NCBI GenBank assembly: GCA_017303415.1
Contig: JAFLBJ010000001.1
Coordinates: 1,364,001-1,428,000 of the forward strand
From: Chitinophagales bacterium
Lineage (GTDB): Bacteria > Bacteroidota > Bacteroidia > Chitinophagales > Chitinophagaceae
Reading direction: 5' to 3'
Length of the DNA stretch: 64,000 nt
Part shown: piece by piece, positions 57,977-64,000 of the stretch
How the letters are laid out: the number at the start of each line of letters is the position of its first letter
How positions within the stretch are numbered: the stretch's first letter is position 1
Translations under genes and position numbers: made by a program
Notes under the pieces: generated by a model
Database searches by the model: none
What the model saw: only the letters and a program-made list of their open reading frames with translations
Told to the model about the DNA's origin: nothing

Positions 57977-58558
57977 ATGCGTCCTGTATCATATAATATT
58001 CTCCCCAAGAAACTGGAATCGGATATCTCCGTGGTCAACATGCCGGATGGCTACCAGGGAGAGGGGTTCTTTGCCGCCAAACTGAGTGATGTGGTCGGTC
58101 TGGCCCGGAAGAATTCCATCTGGCCCCTGCCTTTTGCCACTTCCTGTTGCGGGATCGAATTCATGGCCACGATGGCTTCGCACTATGACCTGGCCCGGTT
58201 TGGGGCTGAGCGCGTGGGATTCTCTCCCCGCCAGTGCGACCTCCTGATGGTAATGGGTACCATCGCCAAGAAAATGGGGCCTGTTGTAAAACAGGTTTAC
58301 CTGCAAATGGCAGAACCTCGCTGGGTATTGGCCGTAGGGGCTTGTGCCTCCAGCGGTGGAATTTTTGACACCTATTCTGTGTTACAAGGGATCGATCAGG
58401 TTGTACCAGTAGATGTGTATGTGCCTGGTTGCCCGCCCAGGCCCGAAGCCATTATTGACGGGTTTATGCGGATACAGGACCTGGTGGGTAATGAAAGCAT
58501 TCGCCGACGCAACAGCGATGAATATAAGGCACTGTTGGGAAGCTATGGGATAATGTGA
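57977..58558 (+). CDS. nuoB: NADH-quinone oxidoreductase subunit B
   Basis: A 193-residue subunit carrying the terminal [4Fe-4S] cluster N2, which passes electrons to quinone. The ligands are the tandem cysteines in FATSCCGIEFMA, a cysteine in VGACASSGGIF and one in YVPGCPPRPEA. The N-terminus resembles relatives from MPDGYQGEGF onward. It lies 112 bases after nuoA, in a gap with no visible feature. Confidence 0.96.
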   Translation: MRPVSYNILPKKLESDISVVNMPDGYQGEGFFAAKLSDVVGLARKNSIWPLPFATSCCGIEFMATMASHYDLARFGAERVGFSPRQCDLLMVMGTIAKKMGPVVKQVYLQMAEPRWVLAVGACASSGGIFDTYSVLQGIDQVVPVDVYVPGCPPRPEAIIDGFMRIQDLVGNESIRRRNSDEYKALLGSYGIM

Positions 58559-58570
58559 TAATATAAAAAC

Positions 58571-59074
58571 ATGGGTTTGACCACAGATCATATAAAATCA
58601 AGACTAACGGAGAAGTTTGGAGAGCAGATCACCTCCATGGAGGAATCATATGGTATGCTCAGTATTGAAGCACCCAAGGAGATCAACCTGAAGGTGCTTA
58701 ATTTTTTACATGATGAAGCTGATCTGGGCTTTCGTTTCCTGACCGATCTGACCGGGGTGCATTATCCCGACCGGACCGGAGAGGAACTGGCGGTGGTCTA
58801 CCACTTGCATAACCTGGTAGAGAATGTTCGTATTCGTTTTCGGGTGTACACCTCCATAGATCAACCAGATGTATTTACCGCCACTGGTTTATTCTCTTCC
58901 GCCAATTGGATGGAACGGGAGACCTATGATTTCTTTGGGATCCGTTTTGTTGGACATCCCAACCTGAAACGTATTTTGAATGTGGATGAAATGGATTATT
59001 TCCCATTACGAAAAGAGTACCCGCTGGAAGACCAGACAAGAAGGGATAAAGACGATGATATGTTCGGCCGATAA
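58571..59074 (+). CDS. nuoC: NADH-quinone oxidoreductase subunit C
   Basis: A 167-residue 30-kDa-type subunit of the peripheral arm. Signature ENVRIRFRVYTSI and the motif ANWMERETYDFFGI, then HPNLKRIL and FPLRKEYPLED, are conserved. It is separate from nuoD rather than fused as in E. coli. Heptad element C5 follows. Confidence 0.95.
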   Translation: MGLTTDHIKSRLTEKFGEQITSMEESYGMLSIEAPKEINLKVLNFLHDEADLGFRFLTDLTGVHYPDRTGEELAVVYHLHNLVENVRIRFRVYTSIDQPDVFTATGLFSSANWMERETYDFFGIRFVGHPNLKRILNVDEMDYFPLRKEYPLEDQTRRDKDDDMFGR

Positions 59075-59085
59075 CAATAAGTTAA

Positions 59086-59133
59086 TAGCTAAAAACTAAT
59101 CGCTAAAAGCTATTAGATATTAGCACCTAATAG
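59086..59133. repeat. Heptad element C5 (type C)
   Basis: Six in-phase units (TAGCTAA, AAACTAA, TCGCTAA, AAGCTAT, TAGATAT, TAGCACC) plus TAATAG. It lies inside the nuo operon between nuoC and nuoD, 11 bases after one stop and 5 bases before the next ATG, so a full terminator role would be harmful here. Confidence 0.8.
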
Positions 59134-59138
59134 AACCA

Positions 59139-60359
59139 ATGTCACACAATATTAAACTTCCGGAAGGAAGTATAGAGAAACAGACGATCACCCTCAATCT
59201 GGGGCCCACCCACCCGGCCACCCATGGTGTGTTTCAGAATATTCTGGAACTGGATGGGGAGCGTGTCGTTTCTGCTGAGCAAACGGTAGGGTATATCCAC
59301 CGGGCCTTTGAAAAGATCGCTGAAAGAAGGCCACTCTACCAGATCACCCCACTTACCGATCGTTTGAACTATTGCAGCAGCCCCATCAACAATATGGGCT
59401 GGCACCTGACCTGCGAAAAATTATTAGGGGTTAAAACACCCAAGCGGGTAGATTACCTGCGCGTGATCGTGATGGAACTGGCGCGTATCGCCGACCACCT
59501 GATCTGTAACTCCATTGTAGGTGTGGATACGGGAGCCTATACCGGATTCCTGTATGTGATGCAATACCGCGAATTGATCTATGAGATTTATGAAGAGGTT
59601 TGCGGATCCCGGTTAACGACAAATATTGGGCGTATCGGTGGCTTCGAACGCGATTTCAACGATATCGCTTTCCAGAAGATCGATAAATTCCTGAAGGAAT
59701 ATCCGGCCGTTTTAAAAGAATTCATATCCCTGTTTGAGCGCAACCGCATTTTTATGGAGAGAACACAGGGATCAGGAGGTATTGGTGCTGACCGCGCCCT
59801 GAACTATGGGTTTACCGGACCCAACCTGCGCGCCGCTGGTGTGGATTATGATGTCCGGGTACATTCACCGTACAGCAGCTACGAAGATTTTGATTTCACC
59901 ATACCCACCGGTACCACCGGAGATAATTTTGATCGTTGGCAGGTACGCAATCAGGAAATGTGGGAGTCGCTTTCGATCATTGAACAGGCCCTGCGTAAAA
60001 TCCAGGACCTGAAAGGAGAGGAAGCTACCCTCTATCACGCAGATGCACCGGCCTATTATCTTCCGGAGAAAAAAGATGTGTACACGAAAATGGAGGCCCT
60101 GATCTATCACTTCAAGATCATCATGGGTGAAAGTGAAATGCCTTCAGGTGAAGTATACCAATCGGTGGAAGGAGCCAATGGAGAATTGGGCTTCTACCTG
60201 ATCAGTGATGGCGGACGCGCACCATTCCGGTTGCATTTCCGTCGGCCCTGTTTTGTGTATTATCAATCGTTTGAAGAATTGGTGAAAGGCGGAATGTTAA
60301 GTGATGCCGTGATCACCCTGAGTAGTTTGAATTTGATCGCGGGGGAGATGGATGCGTAG
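59139..60359 (+). CDS. nuoD: NADH-quinone oxidoreductase subunit D
   Basis: A 406-residue 49-kDa-type subunit lining the quinone site with NuoB. Conserved segments are NLGPTHPATHGVFQ, YIHRAFEKIAERRPLYQ and DRLNYCSSPINN, with the C-terminal GELGFYLISDGGRAPFRLHF. Length is normal. The stop is followed directly by heptad element A4. Confidence 0.96.
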   Translation: MSHNIKLPEGSIEKQTITLNLGPTHPATHGVFQNILELDGERVVSAEQTVGYIHRAFEKIAERRPLYQITPLTDRLNYCSSPINNMGWHLTCEKLLGVKTPKRVDYLRVIVMELARIADHLICNSIVGVDTGAYTGFLYVMQYRELIYEIYEEVCGSRLTTNIGRIGGFERDFNDIAFQKIDKFLKEYPAVLKEFISLFERNRIFMERTQGSGGIGADRALNYGFTGPNLRAAGVDYDVRVHSPYSSYEDFDFTIPTGTTGDNFDRWQVRNQEMWESLSIIEQALRKIQDLKGEEATLYHADAPAYYLPEKKDVYTKMEALIYHFKIIMGESEMPSGEVYQSVEGANGELGFYLISDGGRAPFRLHFRRPCFVYYQSFEELVKGGMLSDAVITLSSLNLIAGEMDA

Positions 60360-60503
60360 GGTGGAGGAGGTTGGATATTGGATGATGGATGATGGATGAT
60401 GGATGTTGGATGACAGAGGACAGATGACAGAGGACAGAGGACAGAGGGAGAGAGTTTCATGAAAAAAAATAATTATTTCAGGATCCGTCATCCAACATCC
60501 AAC
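60360..60503. repeat. Heptad element A4 (type A)
   Basis: Twelve in-phase units at 60366-60449 (GGAGGTT, GGATATT, GGATGAT, GGATGTT, GGATGAC, AGAGGAC and similar), preceded by six related bases that start right after the nuoD stop. A short reverse-complement arm (GTCATCC, AACATCC) ends near 60503. It is inside the nuo operon, between nuoD and nuoE. Confidence 0.85.
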
Positions 60504-60536
60504 AAGAATAAAAACAAATTGAAAGAAAATCGTAAA

Positions 60537-61034
60537 ATGCAATTTTCAGCACATAAGTTACAGGAAGTACAAACGATCATTGCCCGCTATCCGGAAGGAA
60601 AGCAAAAAAGTGCGCTGATACCCGTGCTTCATCTGGCCCAGGAAGAATTTGGTGGCTGGCTAAGTTCGGATACCATGGACTACGTGGCCTCCTTGCTTTC
60701 GCTGGAGCCGATAGAGGTATATGAAGTAGCCACTTTTTACAGCATGTTCAACCTGAAACCGGTTGGAAAATACCTGTTCGAAGTTTGCCAGACCGGTCCT
60801 TGTATGTTGCGTGGCTCAGACGGTATCGTGGATTATATCTATGAAAAACTGGGTATCCGCCCGGGTGAAACCACCGCAGATGGTATGTTTACCCTGAAAA
60901 CAGTGGAATGTCTGGGGGCTTGCGGATATGCTCCTATGATGCAGTTGGGGAAACATTACCGTGAACACCTGACCAAAGAAAGAGTGGATCAACTTATTCA
61001 GGAATGTAATAACCTGACTGTTGCCCAAAATTGA
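60537..61034 (+). CDS. nuoE: NADH-quinone oxidoreductase subunit E
   Basis: A 165-residue 24-kDa-type subunit with a thioredoxin-like [2Fe-2S] domain. Ligands are CQTGPC (C-x4-C) and CLGAC (C-x3-C). The N-terminal helical part contains RYPEGKQKSALIPVLHLAQE. An in-frame ATG at 60459 would add 26 residues read from heptad element A4, so ATG 60537 (MQFSAHKLQE) is preferred. Confidence 0.95.
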   Translation: MQFSAHKLQEVQTIIARYPEGKQKSALIPVLHLAQEEFGGWLSSDTMDYVASLLSLEPIEVYEVATFYSMFNLKPVGKYLFEVCQTGPCMLRGSDGIVDYIYEKLGIRPGETTADGMFTLKTVECLGACGYAPMMQLGKHYREHLTKERVDQLIQECNNLTVAQN

Positions 61035-61036
61035 TC

Positions 61037-61465
61037 ATGCGCAGATTATTAACCATATTGCCTTTATTCCTTTTGATCAGCGGTTACGCGCAGAATAAAG
61101 AAGAGATCAAAGTATTGGCCAATACCAGGCTCCTGCACCAGACTGTTTTTGGTACAAAGGATAGCCTTGTATTGGAAAAATTATTTAGCTCTGTTGTTTC
61201 GTATGGACATTCCAGCGGAAAAGTAGAAAACAGACAGGAAGCGATCCGGGGGATTGTGCGTAACCGAACCATATACCAGGACCTCCAGATCGAAGGGATT
61301 CAGGTACAGATAGAAGGGACAACGGCGGTTACACGCCATGTGATGACAGCTACGGAATTGACACCGGATAACCAGCAAAGAATCCTGAAACTGATGGTCG
61401 TGCTGGTCTGGACAAAACAAAAGAAGGAGTGGAAATTAATGGCAAGACAGGCCGTCAAAGTATAA
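61037..61465 (+). CDS. Exported NTF2-like/DUF4440-type protein inside the nuo operon
   Basis: A 142-residue protein with a signal peptide (MRRLLTILPLFLLISGYAQ) and one NTF2-like fold: LANTRLLHQTVFGTKDSLVL, SVVSYGHSSGKVENRQEA and LVWTKQKKEWKLMARQAV. Such domains bind small ligands or act as enzymes on them; no catalytic residues can be named. It lies 2 bases after nuoE and before nuoF, a position where complex I operons have no standard gene. ATG 61037 is preferred to the TTG six bases earlier. Confidence 0.8.
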   Translation: MRRLLTILPLFLLISGYAQNKEEIKVLANTRLLHQTVFGTKDSLVLEKLFSSVVSYGHSSGKVENRQEAIRGIVRNRTIYQDLQIEGIQVQIEGTTAVTRHVMTATELTPDNQQRILKLMVVLVWTKQKKEWKLMARQAVKV

Positions 61466-61512
61466 GCGAAAGACTAAAGGCTGATAGCTAACCGCTTTTG
61501 GTTTTTTGTCTC
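61464..61512. repeat. Heptad element C6 (type C)
   Basis: Seven units: AAGCGAA, AGACTAA, AGGCTGA, TAGCTAA, CCGCTTT, TGGTTTT, TTGTCTC. The first overlaps the TAA stop of the NTF2-like gene. It lies 22 bases before the nuoF ATG, again inside the operon. Confidence 0.75.
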
Positions 61513-61534
61513 AAGAAAAAATACAACCATAACA

Positions 61535-62890
61535 ATGGGTCGAAAATTATTACTGGATAAAGCACATGTCGAAGGCATTCGGGGCTATGAAGTGTACCGC
61601 CGCGAAGGGGGGTACCGTAGCGTGGAGAAAGCATTGAAGACCATGAACCCGGATGCTGTTACCGAAGAAGTTAAGAAGAGTGGGTTGAGGGGACGTGGCG
61701 GGGCCGGTTTCCCTACGGGTATGAAATGGAGTTTTCTGGCCAAACCGGAAGGAGTTCCCCGTTATCTGGTGGTGAATGCCGATGAAAGTGAGCCTGGAAC
61801 GTTTAAGGACCGATACCTGATGGAATTCATTCCCCATTTGCTGATCGAGGGAATGATCGTTTCTTCTTTTGCATTAGGATCGAATCGCTCTTATATCTAT
61901 ATCCGTGGAGAGTATGCGTGGATCGTGGACATTCTGGAGCAGGCGATTGCCGAAGCCCGAAACAATGGTTGGTTAGGAAAGAATATTTTGGGAACCGGAT
62001 TTGATTGTGAGATATATGTTCAACGTGGTGCCGGTGCTTATATCTGTGGGGAAGAAACAGCTTTGATCGAATCACTCGAAGGAAAAAGAGGTAATCCACG
62101 GATCAAACCACCCTTCCCGGCCGTAAAAGGATTGTGGGATTGTCCGACTGTGGTAAACAATGTGGAGACCATTGCAGCGGTTGTACCCATCATCAACGAA
62201 GGGGGCGAGGAATATGCCAAGATCGGGGTAGGTCGTTCCACCGGGACCAAACTTATTTCCGCCTGTGGCAATATCAATAAACCCGGGGTGTATGAGATCG
62301 ATATGACGATCAGTGTAGAGGAATTTATCTATAGCGATGAATATTGTGGTGGTATCGCCAACGGAAGAAGGCTGAAAGCCTGTATCCCCGGTGGTTCCTC
62401 CGTACCTATTTTACCCGCGAACCTATTGTTAAAGACCGCCAAAGGCGAAACAAGGTATATGAACTATGAGAGCCTGTCGGATGGTGGCTTTGCCACCGGT
62501 TCGATGATGGGTTCGGGTGGATTTATTGTGATGGATGAAGATCAATGTGTGGTAAAACATACCTATACCCTGGCCCGGTTCTATCGTCATGAAAGCTGTG
62601 GACAATGTAGCCCGTGCCGGGAGGGAACAGGTTGGATGGAGAAGATCTTATTGAATATTGATCAGGGAAAAGGAAAGAAGAGTGATATTGATCTGTTGTG
62701 GGATATTCAACGTAAGATCGAAGGAAATACGATTTGTCCGTTGGGAGATGCGGCTGCCTGGCCGGTAGCGGCAGCCATAAGACATTTCAGGGATGAGTTT
62801 GAGTGGCATGTGGATAATCCGGCAGATTGTTTGAAGAGAAATTATGGATTGGCGGGTTATGCTAATCCGTTGAAGTTGATGGAAGTTTAG
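61535..62890 (+). CDS. nuoF: NADH-quinone oxidoreductase subunit F
   Basis: A 451-residue 51-kDa-type subunit that oxidises NADH with FMN and cluster N3. The nucleotide/FMN motif is GLRGRGGAGFPTGMKW and VNADESEPGTFKDR, with YICGEETALIESLEGK following. Cluster ligands are in ESCGQCSPCREGTGW and the distal cysteine in NTICPLGDAAAWP. The start has normal family context (MGRKLLLDKAHVEG). Confidence 0.97.
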   Translation: MGRKLLLDKAHVEGIRGYEVYRREGGYRSVEKALKTMNPDAVTEEVKKSGLRGRGGAGFPTGMKWSFLAKPEGVPRYLVVNADESEPGTFKDRYLMEFIPHLLIEGMIVSSFALGSNRSYIYIRGEYAWIVDILEQAIAEARNNGWLGKNILGTGFDCEIYVQRGAGAYICGEETALIESLEGKRGNPRIKPPFPAVKGLWDCPTVVNNVETIAAVVPIINEGGEEYAKIGVGRSTGTKLISACGNINKPGVYEIDMTISVEEFIYSDEYCGGIANGRRLKACIPGGSSVPILPANLLLKTAKGETRYMNYESLSDGGFATGSMMGSGGFIVMDEDQCVVKHTYTLARFYRHESCGQCSPCREGTGWMEKILLNIDQGKGKKSDIDLLWDIQRKIEGNTICPLGDAAAWPVAAAIRHFRDEFEWHVDNPADCLKRNYGLAGYANPLKLMEV

Positions 62891-62895
62891 TATTT

Positions 62896-63391
62896 CTCGC
62901 GGCGCACGCAGAGTTTTTTGGCGGACGCGGCGGCTGTCTTATATTTTTAAACCTTAACCTTGTGAAAATGGCAGAGAATGAAATGGCCTCTATGGCCCTG
63001 GATATCTGTTTTGAATTACATAAGAAATATGGTCCAGGACTTTTTGAGAGTGTTTACGAAGAGCTCTTTTGCTACGAATGGGAAAAAACAGGAATTCCTT
63101 TTAAAAGACAACAAGGTATTCCACTTATTCATGAAGAAGTGAAATTGGAAGTTGGCTTTAGGGCAGATGTGATATTGGATAATAAAGTGTTATTAGAATT
63201 TAAAAGTACCGAGGGATTTGCGGAGGTACATTTTAAACAAGTATTAACATACTTAAAATTGGCAAATATCCGACTTGGACTCTTGATTAATTTTAATGTA
63301 GTAATGTTAAGAACGGGAATAAAAAGAATCGCTAATAATTTGTAATAAGGGTTGCCGCTGCGTCCGCTTAAAACTTAGCGCCCGCTGCGAG
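62896..63391. mobile_element. 496-bp cassette: GxxExxY gene between imperfect inverted repeats
   Basis: Left repeat 62896-62934 and right repeat 63354-63391 are reverse complements at about four fifths of positions; both begin CTCGC and end GCGGC when read inward. They enclose one gene and sit between nuoF and nuoG, 5 bases after the nuoF stop and 13 before the nuoG start. No transposase is present, and target duplications are not obvious, so this could be a non-autonomous mobile cassette. Confidence 0.55.
62968..63345 (+). CDS. GxxExxY family protein
   Basis: A 125-residue protein of the GxxExxY family, named from the motif here GLFESVY in KKYGPGLFESVYEE. A restriction-nuclease-like core (VGFRADVILDNKVLLEFKS, D-x-n-E-x-K) suggests a PD-(D/E)XK-type fold, although activity has not been established for the family as far as I know. 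ATG 62968 is used; an in-frame GTG lies two codons upstream. The gene is visibly richer in A and T than the nuo genes around it, consistent with insertion. Confidence 0.85.
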   Translation: MAENEMASMALDICFELHKKYGPGLFESVYEELFCYEWEKTGIPFKRQQGIPLIHEEVKLEVGFRADVILDNKVLLEFKSTEGFAEVHFKQVLTYLKLANIRLGLLINFNVVMLRTGIKRIANNL

Positions 63392-63404
63392 AAATAAAAA
63401 AAAT

Positions 63405-64000
63405 ATGTCTGAGCAACTATTTAAAATAACGATCGATAACATCTCCATTGAGGTGGCGCCAGGGACTACGATTCTTGAGGCGGCACGCAAGATCGGTGGG
63501 GATGTGACTCCGCCTGCGATGTGCTATTACAGCAAATTGAAAGGGAGCGGGGGAAAATGCCGTACCTGTCTGGTAGAAGTATCCAAAGGATCAGAAAAAG
63601 ATCCGCGCCCCATGCCCAAACTGATGGCCAGTTGCCGTACCACGGTAATGGATGGTATGGAAATAAAAAACATTACTTCGGAAAGAGTGCAGGATGCACG
63701 TGCCGGCGTGGTCGAATTTCTTTTACTCAATCACCCGCTCGATTGCCCGATCTGTGATCAGGCCGGGGAATGTCACCTGCAAGACCTCGGGTATGAACAC
63801 GGTAAAGAAGGCACACGCTATGAGTTTGGCCGCCGGACTTTTGAGAAACACGATCTCGGTCCCTATATCCAGCTCCATATGACACGCTGTATCCTTTGCT
63901 ATCGTTGTGTGTATGTAGCTGATCAACTCACTGCCAAACGCGAACATGGTGTCCTCGACCGGGGTGACCATGCTCAGATCGCCACACAAATAGAGAAAGC
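63405..64000 (+). CDS. nuoG: NADH-quinone oxidoreductase subunit G, 3' end outside window
   Basis: The first 198 codons of the 75-kDa-type subunit. The [2Fe-2S] domain has C-x10-C-x2-C (from MCYYSKLKGSGGKCRTCLVE) and a later SCRT. The His/Cys cluster motif is HPLDCPICDQAGECHLQD, and the next cluster begins with TRCILCYRCVYVADQ. The ATG lies 13 bases after the inverted repeat of the GxxExxY cassette. The frame is open to the last base of the window. Confidence 0.95.
   Translation, partial: MSEQLFKITIDNISIEVAPGTTILEAARKIGGDVTPPAMCYYSKLKGSGGKCRTCLVEVSKGSEKDPRPMPKLMASCRTTVMDGMEIKNITSERVQDARAGVVEFLLLNHPLDCPICDQAGECHLQDLGYEHGKEGTRYEFGRRTFEKHDLGPYIQLHMTRCILCYRCVYVADQLTAKREHGVLDRGDHAQIATQIEK

Noticed and set aside
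1-64000. tRNA or rRNA genes and known riboswitches
   Set aside because: No cloverleaf-like GGTTCGA segments, rRNA-like stretches or recognisable riboswitch cores were seen by eye; a covariance-model search would be decisive.

Overview
The window looks like chromosomal DNA of a Bacteroidota bacterium, most likely of the Chitinophagaceae or a near relative. The reasons are protein content (VPS10/Asp-box secreted proteins, TonB-family operon with a PstS-like protein and a TPR protein, DUF4836, clade II NosZ), absence of Shine-Dalgarno sequences before most starts, and promoters matching the Bacteroidota -7 box TAnnTTTG. I found no tRNA, rRNA, CRISPR array or transposase.

Layout. 1-6420: two tandem VPS10/Asp-box proteins, a Tat-exported Gfo/Idh/MocA oxidoreductase and a possible 23-residue membrane peptide. 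6457-7134: trmD. 7300-14309: a leftward nitrous oxide reductase operon (cytochrome c, nosZ, a membrane-NosL fusion, nosD, nosF, nosY, ric). A control region with three palindromes separates it from a rightward set (Rrf2 regulator, second ric, PAS histidine kinase, REC-CRP response regulator). 18521-25989: hsp20, hslR, M20 peptidase, dinB, rimM, rpsP, ffh, rpoD. 26313-30584: START-like protein, a hypothetical protein, LptF/G permease, CDF transporter, OsmC, second Rrf2 regulator. 30709-45730: assimilatory sulfate reduction (peroxiredoxin, cysH, cysD, cysN, cobA, sulfite reductase-HEPN) plus a divergent operon that should make siroheme from glycine and succinyl-CoA (ALA synthase, HemC-HemD fusion, HemB, precorrin-2 dehydrogenase/ferrochelatase fused to a TSUP permease), then a TonB receptor. 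45770-57335: two pseudouridine synthases, rlmN, DUF4836-TonB protein, hisS, a low-molecular-weight phosphatase, and the tonB/PstS-like/TPR group. 57454-64000: nuoABCDEFG (nuoG cut by the window end), interrupted by an NTF2-like gene and a GxxExxY cassette with inverted repeats.

How it fits together. The nos region combines N2O reduction with nitric-oxide damage repair (two Ric proteins) and NO/redox-type regulators. In the sulfur region, a palindrome AGTCTACT-N5-AGTAGACT, complete or degenerate, precedes five transcription units (six copies). This suggests one regulon for sulfate reduction and the siroheme cofactor of sulfite reductase; the Rrf2 protein next to the first unit is the natural candidate regulator.

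The most unusual structural feature is a set of 14 intergenic elements of three sequence-unrelated types. All are built from in-phase 7-base units (type A around GGATGAC/GGATGTT, type B around GTGAGAC, type C around TAGCTAA/AGCTATT), switch to their own reverse complement partway, and usually begin within a few bases of a stop codon. Some run into coding sequence: dinB has no ATG next to one, rimM seems to start at TTG beside another, and sulfite reductase and dinB take their last codons from them.
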